Source: Pseudoalteromonas luteoviolacea S2607 (GTDB taxonomy: Bacteria; Pseudomonadota; Gammaproteobacteria; Enterobacterales; Alteromonadaceae). Taken from it: a stretch of DNA of 64,000 nt. The translations under genes and the position numbers were made by a program. The notes below the pieces were generated by a model. The model saw only the letters and a list, made by a program, of their open reading frames with translations. It had not been told where the DNA came from and did not search any database. The stretch covers positions 124,001-188,000 of the forward strand of contig NZ_AUXV01000072.1 in assembly GCF_001625575.1 (NCBI RefSeq), in the 5' to 3' direction. This document shows positions 25,851 to 34,383 of this stretch, piece after piece (position 1 is the stretch's first letter; each line of letters starts with the position of its first letter).

Positions 25851-26915
25851 TTACTTTACTTTTGGGGCCAACTCACCTGAAAGGTATTTCACGTGCATGT
25901 CATCCAAAGAAATAGGCTTAATATTGGCAGCTTGACCTGCTGTACCAAATGCTTCATAGCGAGCGATACAGATTTCAGTCATCGCTTTTGTCGCTTCAGC
26001 TAAATATTTACGAGGATCAAAGTTAGCTGGGTTGTGTGCAAGGTGACGACGAATCGCACCAGTTGCAGCTAATCGTAAGTCCGTATCAATGTTTACTTTA
26101 CGCACACCGTGCTTGATGCCTTCCACGATTTGCTCAACCGGTACACCGTAAGTTTCTGGGATCTCACCACCAAATTCATTGATCACAGCAAGCCACTCTT
26201 GAGGAACCGATGAAGATCCGTGCATTACTAAGTGTGTATCAGGGATACGTGCGTGGATTTCTTTAATACGGTTGATCGCTAAGATATCGCCTGTAGGTGG
26301 ACGCGTGAACTTGTATGCACCATGTGACGTACCACATGCAATAGCCAGTGCATCTACACCAGTTTTCTTAACGAAATCAGCAGCTTCTTCAGGGTCTGTC
26401 AGTAGCTGGTCTTGTGTTAGCTTACCTACAGCGCCGATGCCATCTTCTTCACCCGCTTCGCCTGTCTCAAGTGAACCTAAAACACCCAGCTCACCCTCTA
26501 CAGAAACACCACACGCATGCGCCATTTCTACTGTGCGACGTGTAACATCAACGTTGTACTCATATGTCGAAGGTGTTTTACCATCGTCAAGAAGTGAACC
26601 ATCCATCATGACTGATGAAAAACCAAGCTGAATTGAACGCTGACATACCGCCGGTGACGTACCATGGTCTTGGTGCATTACAACTGGAATATGTGGCCAT
26701 TCTTCAACAGCTGCTAGGATCATATGGCGAATAAAAGGCGCGCCCGCATACTGACGAGCTCCTGCAGAGCCCTGTACGATCACTGGACTGTTAGTTCTAT
26801 CAGCCGCTTCCATGATTGCACGCATTTGCTCTTGGTTATTCACGTTAAAGGCAGGAACGCCGTATCCATTCTCAGCCGCATGATCGAGAAGTTGACGCAT
26901 ACTGATTAAAGCCAT
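25851..26915 (-). CDS. fba: Class II fructose-1,6-bisphosphate aldolase (subtype B)
   Basis: This zinc enzyme cleaves fructose 1,6-bisphosphate to DHAP and glyceraldehyde 3-phosphate. The 354-residue protein carries the metal-binding HQDHGTSP, VEGELGVLGSLETGE, and the HGAYK and MHGSSSVP motifs. The N-terminus and length match the type found with Calvin-cycle and pseudomonad aldolases rather than E. coli FbaA. ATG 26915 has GGAG nine bases upstream; the frame from 26951 is an unlikely extension. It ends the epd-pgk-fba operon. Confidence 0.95.
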   Translation of the reverse strand: MALISMRQLLDHAAENGYGVPAFNVNNQEQMRAIMEAADRTNSPVIVQGSAGARQYAGAPFIRHMILAAVEEWPHIPVVMHQDHGTSPAVCQRSIQLGFSSVMMDGSLLDDGKTPSTYEYNVDVTRRTVEMAHACGVSVEGELGVLGSLETGEAGEEDGIGAVGKLTQDQLLTDPEEAADFVKKTGVDALAIACGTSHGAYKFTRPPTGDILAINRIKEIHARIPDTHLVMHGSSSVPQEWLAVINEFGGEIPETYGVPVEQIVEGIKHGVRKVNIDTDLRLAATGAIRRHLAHNPANFDPRKYLAEATKAMTEICIARYEAFGTAGQAANIKPISLDDMHVKYLSGELAPKVK

Positions 26916-26992
26916 ATTGCTTTTCTCCAATTTTTGATGGCCTTTCACCATCTATTTGAACGGGATAGATATTTTGTGGTTGTTGCCAACCG

Positions 26993-27054
26993 CTATTTAC
27001 TAAACAAATGAGTGAGAGAGTGTTTAGTAAATAGTTTGAGGCGCAAGCGCCTCA
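26993..27054. repeat. Two consecutive hairpins between pgk and fba
   Basis: CTATTTACTAAACA (26993-27006) has a perfect 14-base inverted copy at 27021-27034. TGAGGCGC/GCGCCTCA follows at 27037-27054. Neither has a clear T-run, so mRNA processing or differential stability of fba versus pgk is more likely than full termination. Confidence 0.55.
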
Positions 27055-27060
27055 CTTAAA

Positions 27061-28239
27061 TTATGCTTTTGCTCTTTGCTCTAGCATATCAACTGCTGGT
27101 AGTTTTTTACCTTCTAAAAACTCTAAGAAAGCACCACCACCAGTTGAAATATATGAGATTTCATCACCGACGCCATATTTATCTATTGCCGCCAATGTGT
27201 CACCACCACCAGCAATTGAAAACGCTTTTGATTTTGCAATTGCATGTGCGATAGCTTCAGTACCATTACCAAATTGGTCAAATTCGAATACGCCAACAGG
27301 CCCATTCCAAACAACGGTACCAGCTTGTTCAATGATTTTAGCTAGCTCATTTGCCGTATTAGGACCAATGTCAAAAATCATGTCATCACTGTGTACTTCG
27401 GCAACATCTTTAATAACAGCAACCGCTGTCTCTGAGAACTCTTTACCAACAACGACATCTGTTGGTACAGGAATATCGCCATTGTTAGCTTTAGCTGCCG
27501 CAGCTAGCTTTTGTGCTTCTGGGATCAGCTCTTCTTCATACAGAGACTTACCAACTGGGCTGCCAGAAGCTGCGATGAATGTGTTTGCGATGCCACCGCC
27601 AGTCACTAGTTGATCAACAACGGTTGACAGAGAGTCCAATACTGTCAGCTTAGTCGAAACTTTAGATCCACCAACAATTGCCACCAATGGACGTGCCGGG
27701 TTGTCTAGTGCTTTACCAAGTGCATCTAATTCAGCAGCAAGCAGTGGGCCTGCACAAGCTACTTCTGCAAATAAACCCACACCATGTGTAGAAGCTTGTG
27801 CACGGTGAGCCGTGCCAAATGCATCCATTACGTAAACGTCACATAGTGCAGCTAACTGCTTAGACAATGCTTCGTCGTTTTTCTTCTCACCTTTATTAAA
27901 GCGCACATTTTCAAAAACAACCACTTCGCCGTCAGCAACCTCTACGCCATCTAGGTAGTCAGCTACTAAACGTACGCTTTGATCAAGTGCTTCGTTAAGG
28001 TAGTCAACAACGGGTTGAAGTGAATACTGAGCATCGTATTCCCCTTCCGTTGGGCGACCAAGGTGAGACATAACCATTACTTTTGCACCTTTTTCAAGCG
28101 CTAATTTAATGGTTGGCAACGATGCTTTAATACGTGCGTCAGACGTTACTTTGCCGTCTTTCACTGGCACGTTTAAATCTTCACGAATAAGCACGCGTTT
28201 GCCGTTTAAATCTAAATCCGCCATCTTGATGACTGACAT
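27061..28239 (-). CDS. pgk: Phosphoglycerate kinase
   Basis: Pgk makes ATP from 1,3-bisphosphoglycerate in glycolysis. The 392-residue protein has the N-terminal substrate-binding REDLNVPVKDGKVTSDARI, VMSHLGRPTEGEYD, and the nucleotide-binding AIVGGSKVSTKL and GGGDT. ATG 28239 has AGGAG six bases upstream; the ATG at 28245 abuts that site directly. It lies between epd and fba on the minus strand. Confidence 0.97.
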   Translation of the reverse strand: MSVIKMADLDLNGKRVLIREDLNVPVKDGKVTSDARIKASLPTIKLALEKGAKVMVMSHLGRPTEGEYDAQYSLQPVVDYLNEALDQSVRLVADYLDGVEVADGEVVVFENVRFNKGEKKNDEALSKQLAALCDVYVMDAFGTAHRAQASTHGVGLFAEVACAGPLLAAELDALGKALDNPARPLVAIVGGSKVSTKLTVLDSLSTVVDQLVTGGGIANTFIAASGSPVGKSLYEEELIPEAQKLAAAAKANNGDIPVPTDVVVGKEFSETAVAVIKDVAEVHSDDMIFDIGPNTANELAKIIEQAGTVVWNGPVGVFEFDQFGNGTEAIAHAIAKSKAFSIAGGGDTLAAIDKYGVGDEISYISTGGGAFLEFLEGKKLPAVDMLEQRAKA

Positions 28240-28269
28240 GGACATCTCCTTAAAAGAACGATACTAAAA

Positions 28270-29283
28270 TTATTTGGCATTCATCATTGCCATTGCGGTG
28301 TCGAGCATACGGTTTGCAAAACCCCACTCGTTATCACACCAAACTAAAACTTTTACTAAACGCTTGTGGCTCACTCTGGTCTGAGTCCCATCAATAATAC
28401 TTGAATGAGGATCATGGTTAAAATCCACCGAGACCAGAGGCTCTTCGGTATAATCAAGAATACCTTGTAGTCGCCCTTCTGCGGCTTTTTCTAAAACCTG
28501 ATTTACCTGCTCTAGCGTTACATCTGAATCCAGAGATACACTGAGATCCATCGCGGTTACGTTAATTGTCGGAACTCTGACCGCAATAGCTTCAAACCGA
28601 CCATGAAACTTAGGCAAGATCCGCTCTATCCCTCTCGCTAGCTTAGTGTCTACCGGGATAATAGATTGGCTCGCAGCTCGAGTACGTCGTAAGTCTTTAT
28701 GATAGGCATCGATCACTTGTTGGTCGTGCATTGAAGCATGGATCGTAGTGATTGCACCTGATTCTATCCCAAATGCATCATCCAGTACTTTTATGACAGG
28801 AACAATACAGTTAGTTGTACAAGAACCATTTGATACTACAGTATGCTCAGCAGATAATTTGTCATCGTTGATGCCGTAGACAATTGTTTCATCTACATCC
28901 GCATCGGCTGGGTGAGAAAATAACACCTTTTTTGCACCCGCTGATATATGTGCAGCAGCATGCTGACGCGAGTGATAAACGCCCGTACATTCTAGTACAA
29001 CGTCTACTCCTAATGCATGCCAAGGTAAATGACTCGGGTCGGGTTCGTTAAAAATCTGGATCTGCTGACCGGCAACTTCTAAGTATGGTTTATTTAGCTT
29101 TACAGGAAAGGCAAAACGCCCATGAGAGGTATCGTATTTCATCAAGTGCGCAATCCCTTCAGGATCAGCGAGCTCATTGATTGCTACGATTTGAATTTCA
29201 TTGTGACGCCCTGATTCATAAAGGGCTCGGACAATATTGCGACCTATGCGACCAAAACCATTGATTGCCAGTTTGATTGTCAT
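28270..29283 (-). CDS. epd: D-erythrose-4-phosphate dehydrogenase
   Basis: Epd oxidises erythrose 4-phosphate to 4-phosphoerythronate, the first step of pyridoxal 5'-phosphate synthesis in gammaproteobacteria. The 337-residue GAPDH-family protein has INGFGRIGRNIVRALYESGR, the active site SNGSCTTNCI with the catalytic Cys, and HDQQVIDAYH. Sequence and the epd-pgk-fba order favour Epd over GapA. Confidence 0.94.
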   Translation of the reverse strand: MTIKLAINGFGRIGRNIVRALYESGRHNEIQIVAINELADPEGIAHLMKYDTSHGRFAFPVKLNKPYLEVAGQQIQIFNEPDPSHLPWHALGVDVVLECTGVYHSRQHAAAHISAGAKKVLFSHPADADVDETIVYGINDDKLSAEHTVVSNGSCTTNCIVPVIKVLDDAFGIESGAITTIHASMHDQQVIDAYHKDLRRTRAASQSIIPVDTKLARGIERILPKFHGRFEAIAVRVPTINVTAMDLSVSLDSDVTLEQVNQVLEKAAEGRLQGILDYTEEPLVSVDFNHDPHSSIIDGTQTRVSHKRLVKVLVWCDNEWGFANRMLDTAMAMMNAK

Positions 29284-29443
29284 TAATTAGAAGACCCGTT
29301 TCTAAATGCAAAAAGGAGTTACTAACGCTCCTCTATATAAGATGGCGCTATTGTAATCGACCTTGAACAAATGTGTAAGGGATATGCAAAAATTTTTCTC
29401 TGATATAAGGTGAGCGGCTATAAATCTCGTACCAATTACATAC

Positions 29444-30061
29444 CTACATTAGTGCGCTCAATTTAATGTGCTTCTCAGCGTCCAAGTGGTTTACTTGGGC
29501 GAGCAATAGCTCCGCAGTCGCGAGCGAGTCACTTAAGGCATTATGATTTTGGTAATCTGGTAATCCATATCGACGTCGGCAAGCAGGTAATCGCAATTGG
29601 TCCTGCCCAACTTCTTGGCGCTGACGGAGCAATCTCGACTTTTCAATTTTTAGCGTATCTAACATATAGTCGGGTCGTATTTCTAAGCCAAACTTGCGAG
29701 CATGTGTTTGAATAAATGACCAATCAAGTTGGGTATTGTGACAAACAAGTACTTTACCTTTTAATACTCCTGCTAAGTTGTTCATAATCCCTTCAAGGCT
29801 GGCTCCTCGTTTTAGCTGCTCCTCATCTATTCCATGATACACAGGGCTTTGCGCTAAACTTTGCACATCGGCATTGAGCATATATCGTGATTCGGATAAG
29901 ACGATTTTGCCACGCTTTATAATCACCCAAGCAACTGAAACAATCTCATGTCGCGCGGGGTTTAAACCAGTAAGCTCTAAATCCAATACCACTAACTCGC
30001 TTTCCAGCCAACGTTGTCCTGCAGTTCCGTGACCAAAGAACCATGGGAATCTCCATTTCAT
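29444..30061 (-). CDS. 3'-5' exonuclease, DnaQ/epsilon-like
   Basis: The 205-residue protein has the DEDD-family motifs: LVVLDLELTGLNPARHEIVS (Exo I), CHNTQLDWSFI (Exo II) and QNHNALSDSLATAELLL (Exo III, His-Asp, i.e. DEDDh type). Such enzymes remove 3' nucleotides as a polymerase III epsilon or RNase T relative. It follows the cNMP/CBS/DUF294 gene, an association also seen near sodium:solute symporters of the VC_2705 type in Vibrio-like genomes. ATG 30061 is four bases from the upstream stop; a GTG at 30097 would overlap that gene. Confidence 0.85.
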   Translation of the reverse strand: MKWRFPWFFGHGTAGQRWLESELVVLDLELTGLNPARHEIVSVAWVIIKRGKIVLSESRYMLNADVQSLAQSPVYHGIDEEQLKRGASLEGIMNNLAGVLKGKVLVCHNTQLDWSFIQTHARKFGLEIRPDYMLDTLKIEKSRLLRQRQEVGQDQLRLPACRRRYGLPDYQNHNALSDSLATAELLLAQVNHLDAEKHIKLSALM

Positions 30062-30065
30062 AAAA

Positions 30066-31919
30066 TTATAAACTTCCCCTAGCGAACTTAAAAACACACG
30101 CCTGCTGCGCTTGTTTAATGAGGTGAAAGGCCTCTTTTAATTGATGTCGTTCTAGAGAGCTAAGCGTCTCAGGGTTGATACAATTTGCTGGCAGTTGTTG
30201 CGCCGTAATCTGACTTTTCAGTCGTAGCTGAGTTAAAAACCGCCAACAATCGCGAAGGTTGTAAATATCACTGGTACTCAAAATTGTATGACTTTTCAAA
30301 GCTTTTAAACGCGCCTGAGTATTTGCATGCTTGATGCCGCACTTTAATGCATACACTCTTACTAAATCGTTAATGATGGCAATACCACGGGTCTTTAAAT
30401 CTAAATACTTGCTCTTATCTTTACTGCGTTGCAACTTAAACTGCTGAAATAAACCTATAGGTACACTGTTGGTACTAATGTCCGTTGCCATCGCAGCAAA
30501 AAATAACTCCTGCGTGCTTATCTCATTCATTTGCGCATTAAAGCTCTGATATAAGGCGTGATCGCCACAAATATAACGACGGTCAAAAAATATTTTACAG
30601 TTCAGCATCGCTTGTGGTGTGGGTGACGTGATCCAGTGATGAAACCGCGCTGTCCACTCATCAACTGTACCTCGACATTGCTCATTACTTGCCATGATAT
30701 TACCAGGGCATGCGCGGATGCCACATTCGGTTAGGTGGCTGGTAACAAATTCACCCAATGACGCAAAATAATCTCGCTCTGCAGGCTTTATGTCATTGGA
30801 GAAAATAAGCCCATTATCCTGATCAGAGTCTAGAGTTTGCTCTTCCCGCGCCTGCGAGCCAAAGCATATCCAACTAAACGAACAAGGCGCTTTACCATGT
30901 TGTTTTACAAATAATTCTGTGAGTCTGCTCATGAGTGCATCAGTTAAGCCGCTCAATAAGGTGCCGACGAAAGAGAAATCTTCTACTGTATTTGAAAAGC
31001 TGCGCAGGAGCACCGGTATCTCTTTAGCTAAAAGCTTTAATTCTTGAGTGCTACTGGCCTTATATAATTGACCGATTAACTGCACAGGATCGCTGTTTTG
31101 TAGCCTCAGCAAATCTGTACTAGTTACCATCCCCAGTGGCACACGTGCTTCATTCAAAACGGGCAGGTGATGAATATTGTGTTTTAACATTAAATGTAGA
31201 GCAGAAAACACGCGATTATTTTCAAAAATGAACTTGGGTTCTGGCGTCATGATAGATGACACCGGCATCAAAGGATCAAGTCCACTAGCCAGTACCCGAT
31301 TACGCAGATCTCTATCTGTCACAACCCCCTTTAAGCACCCATCCTCTGTCACCATCACAGACGATACGCCTTCAGATTGCATGACTTTTGCGGCCTCTAC
31401 AATCGTAGCCTGAGGCTCTATTACAACCGCTGATTTAGCCATCAACTTTGAGATTTTTCGCTCTGACCATCCTTTACTACGTTCTTTGTAGTGGCTCGAT
31501 AGCAAACGCTTTTTATGTGCTCTTACAAAGTGTTGCTCAAGTACTTTGTACTCATGTCTTAAATAATCAAAGCTTGCTTGGGGCAGCATAAGTATGAGGC
31601 CCGGACTTTGCACTTCAAGTTGGTTTTGAATTTCTTCTCCGGTAAGTAATGAGGGGTAGCCAAAATAGTCGCCAGTAGATAGACGTGTCACCACCTCTCC
31701 AGACACATCCACAAGATCAAAAATACCAGTCCTTACGAGATACAAGTACCTTTCTTCGCCCTGTAATGCATCGTCTTGGTTATGCACGGTGAGATATACC
31801 ACTTCGGCGTGGTTAACAAAATAGTGCGCGCAGGCACTGGGCAACTCATTAAAGGGGGACTGCTTTGAAACAAAGCTCAAAACATCCTGAAGTTCTGCGG
31901 TTATTCCTGTTTCGGTCAT
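30066..31919 (-). CDS. Cyclic-nucleotide-binding / CBS / DUF294 nucleotidyltransferase-like protein
   Basis: A 617-residue cytosolic regulator. It starts with a cNMP-binding-like domain (about 15-130), followed by a CBS pair (about 165-290). Next comes a DUF294 nucleotidyltransferase-like domain with GSQAREEQTLDSDQDNGLIF and a helical DUF294 C-terminal region (about 480-610). The arrangement resembles GlnD-like signal proteins, but the modified target is unknown. Position between the symporter and an exonuclease suggests control of the transporter or of acetate use; that is inference. Confidence 0.88.
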   Translation of the reverse strand: MTETGITAELQDVLSFVSKQSPFNELPSACAHYFVNHAEVVYLTVHNQDDALQGEERYLYLVRTGIFDLVDVSGEVVTRLSTGDYFGYPSLLTGEEIQNQLEVQSPGLILMLPQASFDYLRHEYKVLEQHFVRAHKKRLLSSHYKERSKGWSERKISKLMAKSAVVIEPQATIVEAAKVMQSEGVSSVMVTEDGCLKGVVTDRDLRNRVLASGLDPLMPVSSIMTPEPKFIFENNRVFSALHLMLKHNIHHLPVLNEARVPLGMVTSTDLLRLQNSDPVQLIGQLYKASSTQELKLLAKEIPVLLRSFSNTVEDFSFVGTLLSGLTDALMSRLTELFVKQHGKAPCSFSWICFGSQAREEQTLDSDQDNGLIFSNDIKPAERDYFASLGEFVTSHLTECGIRACPGNIMASNEQCRGTVDEWTARFHHWITSPTPQAMLNCKIFFDRRYICGDHALYQSFNAQMNEISTQELFFAAMATDISTNSVPIGLFQQFKLQRSKDKSKYLDLKTRGIAIINDLVRVYALKCGIKHANTQARLKALKSHTILSTSDIYNLRDCWRFLTQLRLKSQITAQQLPANCINPETLSSLERHQLKEAFHLIKQAQQACVFKFARGSL

Positions 31920-31940
31920 TTTTCCATCCCTTTAAAGCAC

Positions 31941-31968
31941 AATAGCCCAGCTATAAAACTGGGCTATT
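31941..31968 (-). terminator. Intercistronic hairpin between symporter and DUF294 gene
   Basis: AATAGCCCAG and CTGGGCTATT form a perfect 10-bp stem with an 8-base loop. The following minus-strand bases (GTGCTTT) are only weakly T-rich, so partial termination or attenuation is likely. Confidence 0.55.
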
Positions 31969-31984
31969 TATTGTGGTTTAAGTA

Positions 31985-33712
31985 TTAATGTGCGTGCGCT
32001 GCACTAGACCCTTTAGGATTACGGATCCCATCAACCATGCGCTTCACTTCTTCTGGTGTTTCAGCAGTTAATTTCATCACTACAGCCGCCACAACAAAGT
32101 TTACGACCATACCAACAATACCGATACCTTCAGGCGAAATACCAAATAGCCAGTTTGCAGGCCCATTAAGCTCAGGGCTGATAAACTTAAAGTAAATAAT
32201 ATACGCGGCGGTAAAGCCAATGCCTGAAATCATACCCGCGATTGCACCTTCCTTATTCATACGTTTGGAGAAGATCCCCATGATAATCGCAGGGAAGAAA
32301 CTTGCCGCAGCCAAGCCAAACGCAAAGGCGACAACGGATGCGACAAACCCGGGAGGATTTATACCAAAGTATGCGGAGATACCAATCGCTATCATCGCCG
32401 CTAACCTCGCCGCCATGAGCTCTTGTTTATCACTGATGTCGGGTTTAAGCGTACGTTTAAGCAGATCGTGAGATACGGAGGTAGAAATAACCAGCAGTAA
32501 CCCAGCCGTTGTAGAGAGCGCCGCCGCAATACCACCTGCCGCAACCAAAGCGATAACCCATGCTGGTAAGTCTGCAATTTCTGGGTTTGCTAATACCATA
32601 ATGTCACGGTCAATTTTCACTTCATTGGCACTTGCTGGGTCATCAACTTTACCGGCTGAGTAGAACATCTTGCCATCGCCATTTTTATCGTTGAAGGTAA
32701 TTAACCCTGTTCTTTCCCAATTTTTGACCCATTGAGGCGCTTCAGCATACGCAGTTCCGCTTCCGTCTTTGCCATTGATTGTATCTATCATATTTACCCG
32801 TGCGAAAGACGCAACAGCAGGCGCCGTCGTATACACTATAGCGATGAACACTAGTGTCCAAGCCGCTGAAATACGGGTATCTTTCACTTTTGGAACCGTA
32901 AAGAAGCGTACAATCACATGAGGTAGTCCGGCTGTACCAACCATCAACGCTGCGGTGATAGCAAACACATCGATCATACTTTTGGAACCCTCTGTGTACT
33001 GGGCAAACCCTAGTTCGGCACTGAGCCCATCAAGCTTGTCGAGCACATACATACCCGAGCCATCAGCCAGTGTTGCGCCAAATCCAGTTTGCGGTAGCAA
33101 GTGGCCAGTCATCATCATAGAGATAAAAATAGCAGGTACAAGATAAGCAAATACCAACACACAATACTGTGCGACTTGCGTGTATGTAATCCCTTTCATG
33201 CCGCCAAGTACGGCATAGAAAAACACAATCACCATACCAATATATACACCGGTTTCGATGTCTACTTCCAAAAAGCGCGAAAATACCACGCCAACACCAC
33301 GCATTTGGCCAGCAATATAAGTAAAGCAGATGAAAATTGCGCACAGAATCGCCACCACACGCGCCACTTGAGAGTAGTAACGGTCGCCGATGAAATCTGG
33401 TACGGTAAACTTACCAAATTTACGTAGGTAGGGCGCTAAACATAAAGCAAGCAGCACGTAACCACCAGTCCACCCCAACAGGTAAACACCACCATCGTAA
33501 CCAGCAAATGAAATAATCCCTGCCATCGATATAAACGAGGCTGCACTCATCCAATCCGCTGCGGTTGCCATACCATTAGCTAGTGGCGGAACACCACCTC
33601 CAGCAACATAGAATTCATTAGTTGACCCTGCTCGCGCCCAAATTGCGATGCCGATATAAAGGGCAAAACTCAACCCTACGATTAAAAATGTAAACGATTG
33701 AACATCCATCAT
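31985..33712 (-). CDS. Sodium:solute symporter, VC_2705 subfamily (probable acetate/monocarboxylate uptake)
   Basis: A 575-residue inner-membrane protein with about 13 hydrophobic segments of the SSS family, including GMATAADWMSAASFISMAGI and GGIAAALSTTAGLLLVISTS, both typical of ActP-like carriers. An inserted soluble loop (about 310-380, with DKNGDGKMFYSAGKVDD) is typical of the VC_2705 subgroup. The adjacent DUF4212 gene encodes its small partner subunit. Acetate as substrate is inferred from the acs/CrbSR context. ATG 33709 and 33712 are both plausible starts behind AGGAG. Confidence 0.88.
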   Translation of the reverse strand: MMDVQSFTFLIVGLSFALYIGIAIWARAGSTNEFYVAGGGVPPLANGMATAADWMSAASFISMAGIISFAGYDGGVYLLGWTGGYVLLALCLAPYLRKFGKFTVPDFIGDRYYSQVARVVAILCAIFICFTYIAGQMRGVGVVFSRFLEVDIETGVYIGMVIVFFYAVLGGMKGITYTQVAQYCVLVFAYLVPAIFISMMMTGHLLPQTGFGATLADGSGMYVLDKLDGLSAELGFAQYTEGSKSMIDVFAITAALMVGTAGLPHVIVRFFTVPKVKDTRISAAWTLVFIAIVYTTAPAVASFARVNMIDTINGKDGSGTAYAEAPQWVKNWERTGLITFNDKNGDGKMFYSAGKVDDPASANEVKIDRDIMVLANPEIADLPAWVIALVAAGGIAAALSTTAGLLLVISTSVSHDLLKRTLKPDISDKQELMAARLAAMIAIGISAYFGINPPGFVASVVAFAFGLAAASFFPAIIMGIFSKRMNKEGAIAGMISGIGFTAAYIIYFKFISPELNGPANWLFGISPEGIGIVGMVVNFVVAAVVMKLTAETPEEVKRMVDGIRNPKGSSAAHAH

Positions 33713-33720
33713 GTCGCTCC

Positions 33721-33984
33721 TTATTCATCTACGCCGTATTTTTTATCAAGCGCATCCATTTTTGATACGTAGACAAAAATCAAAGCAACAAACGTGTAAA
33801 TTGCACCTTGCTGGGAAAACCAAAAGCCCAACTTAAATCCAAAAAAACGTATTTCGTTTAAAACATCCACCAGTAAAATGCCAAAACCAAATGACACGAC
33901 AAACCACACTGTCAGCAATTTAAACATCAAGGCTAGATTTTCTGACCAATATGCTTTTGCTTGTTCTTCACTTTTAAAGGCCAT
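33721..33984 (-). CDS. DUF4212 protein, symporter small subunit
   Basis: An 87-residue membrane protein with two hydrophobic helices (about 20-42 and 52-74). The pattern AYWSENLALMFKLLTVWF then FGFKLGFWFSQQGAIYTF is that of DUF4212 proteins, which are encoded next to VC_2705-type symporters as a putative small subunit. Eight bases separate its stop from the symporter ATG, so it is the first gene of the operon. Its upstream region carries the ACCTTAGTnnTA motif. Confidence 0.9.
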   Translation of the reverse strand: MAFKSEEQAKAYWSENLALMFKLLTVWFVVSFGFGILLVDVLNEIRFFGFKLGFWFSQQGAIYTFVALIFVYVSKMDALDKKYGVDE

Positions 33985-34383
33985 TATTGACTCCCCCTTT
34001 AACTCATTCGAATCGAATGTGTTGGTATTAATTGACCTTTTGACTGTAGCAATGGCTTTGGATTATTGAATTGAGACCTTAGTCGTAAGCACAACCTTAC
34101 GTTTACGTAAACTGAAAAACCCATGAACTTGAAGAACATTAATAGTCAATAAAATCATAAACTTAAAAATTAAAATATGTTTACTTGCGCACTTAGTTAA
34201 CAATCCATACGGTATAAGACATTAGTCTAAATAGCACAACAAAGTAACAATAGTTCTTATAAATCAGTGTATTATATTCTCACTTCGAGTTAACTGGCTT
34301 ATCGAAACTAAGCCAGATATGATTAACCTGCGTCAACGTGACAGATTTAATAATGTAATCAAAAACATCGACTAGGATTTAAG
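33985..34383. promoter_or_regulatory. Divergent control region of symporter operon and CrbS-like kinase
   Basis: This 399-bp AT-rich interval contains ACCTTAGTCGTAAG at 34077-34090, in the same orientation to the DUF4212 gene as the acs site has to acs, 93 bases before the ATG. A partly similar CCTTACGTTTACGTAAA lies at 34095-34111. No other gene is seen. Confidence 0.45.

Noticed and set aside
33985..34383. CRP sites in the crbS-symporter control region
   Set aside because: Only weak matches to TGTGA-N6-TCACA (for example near 34267-34283) were seen.
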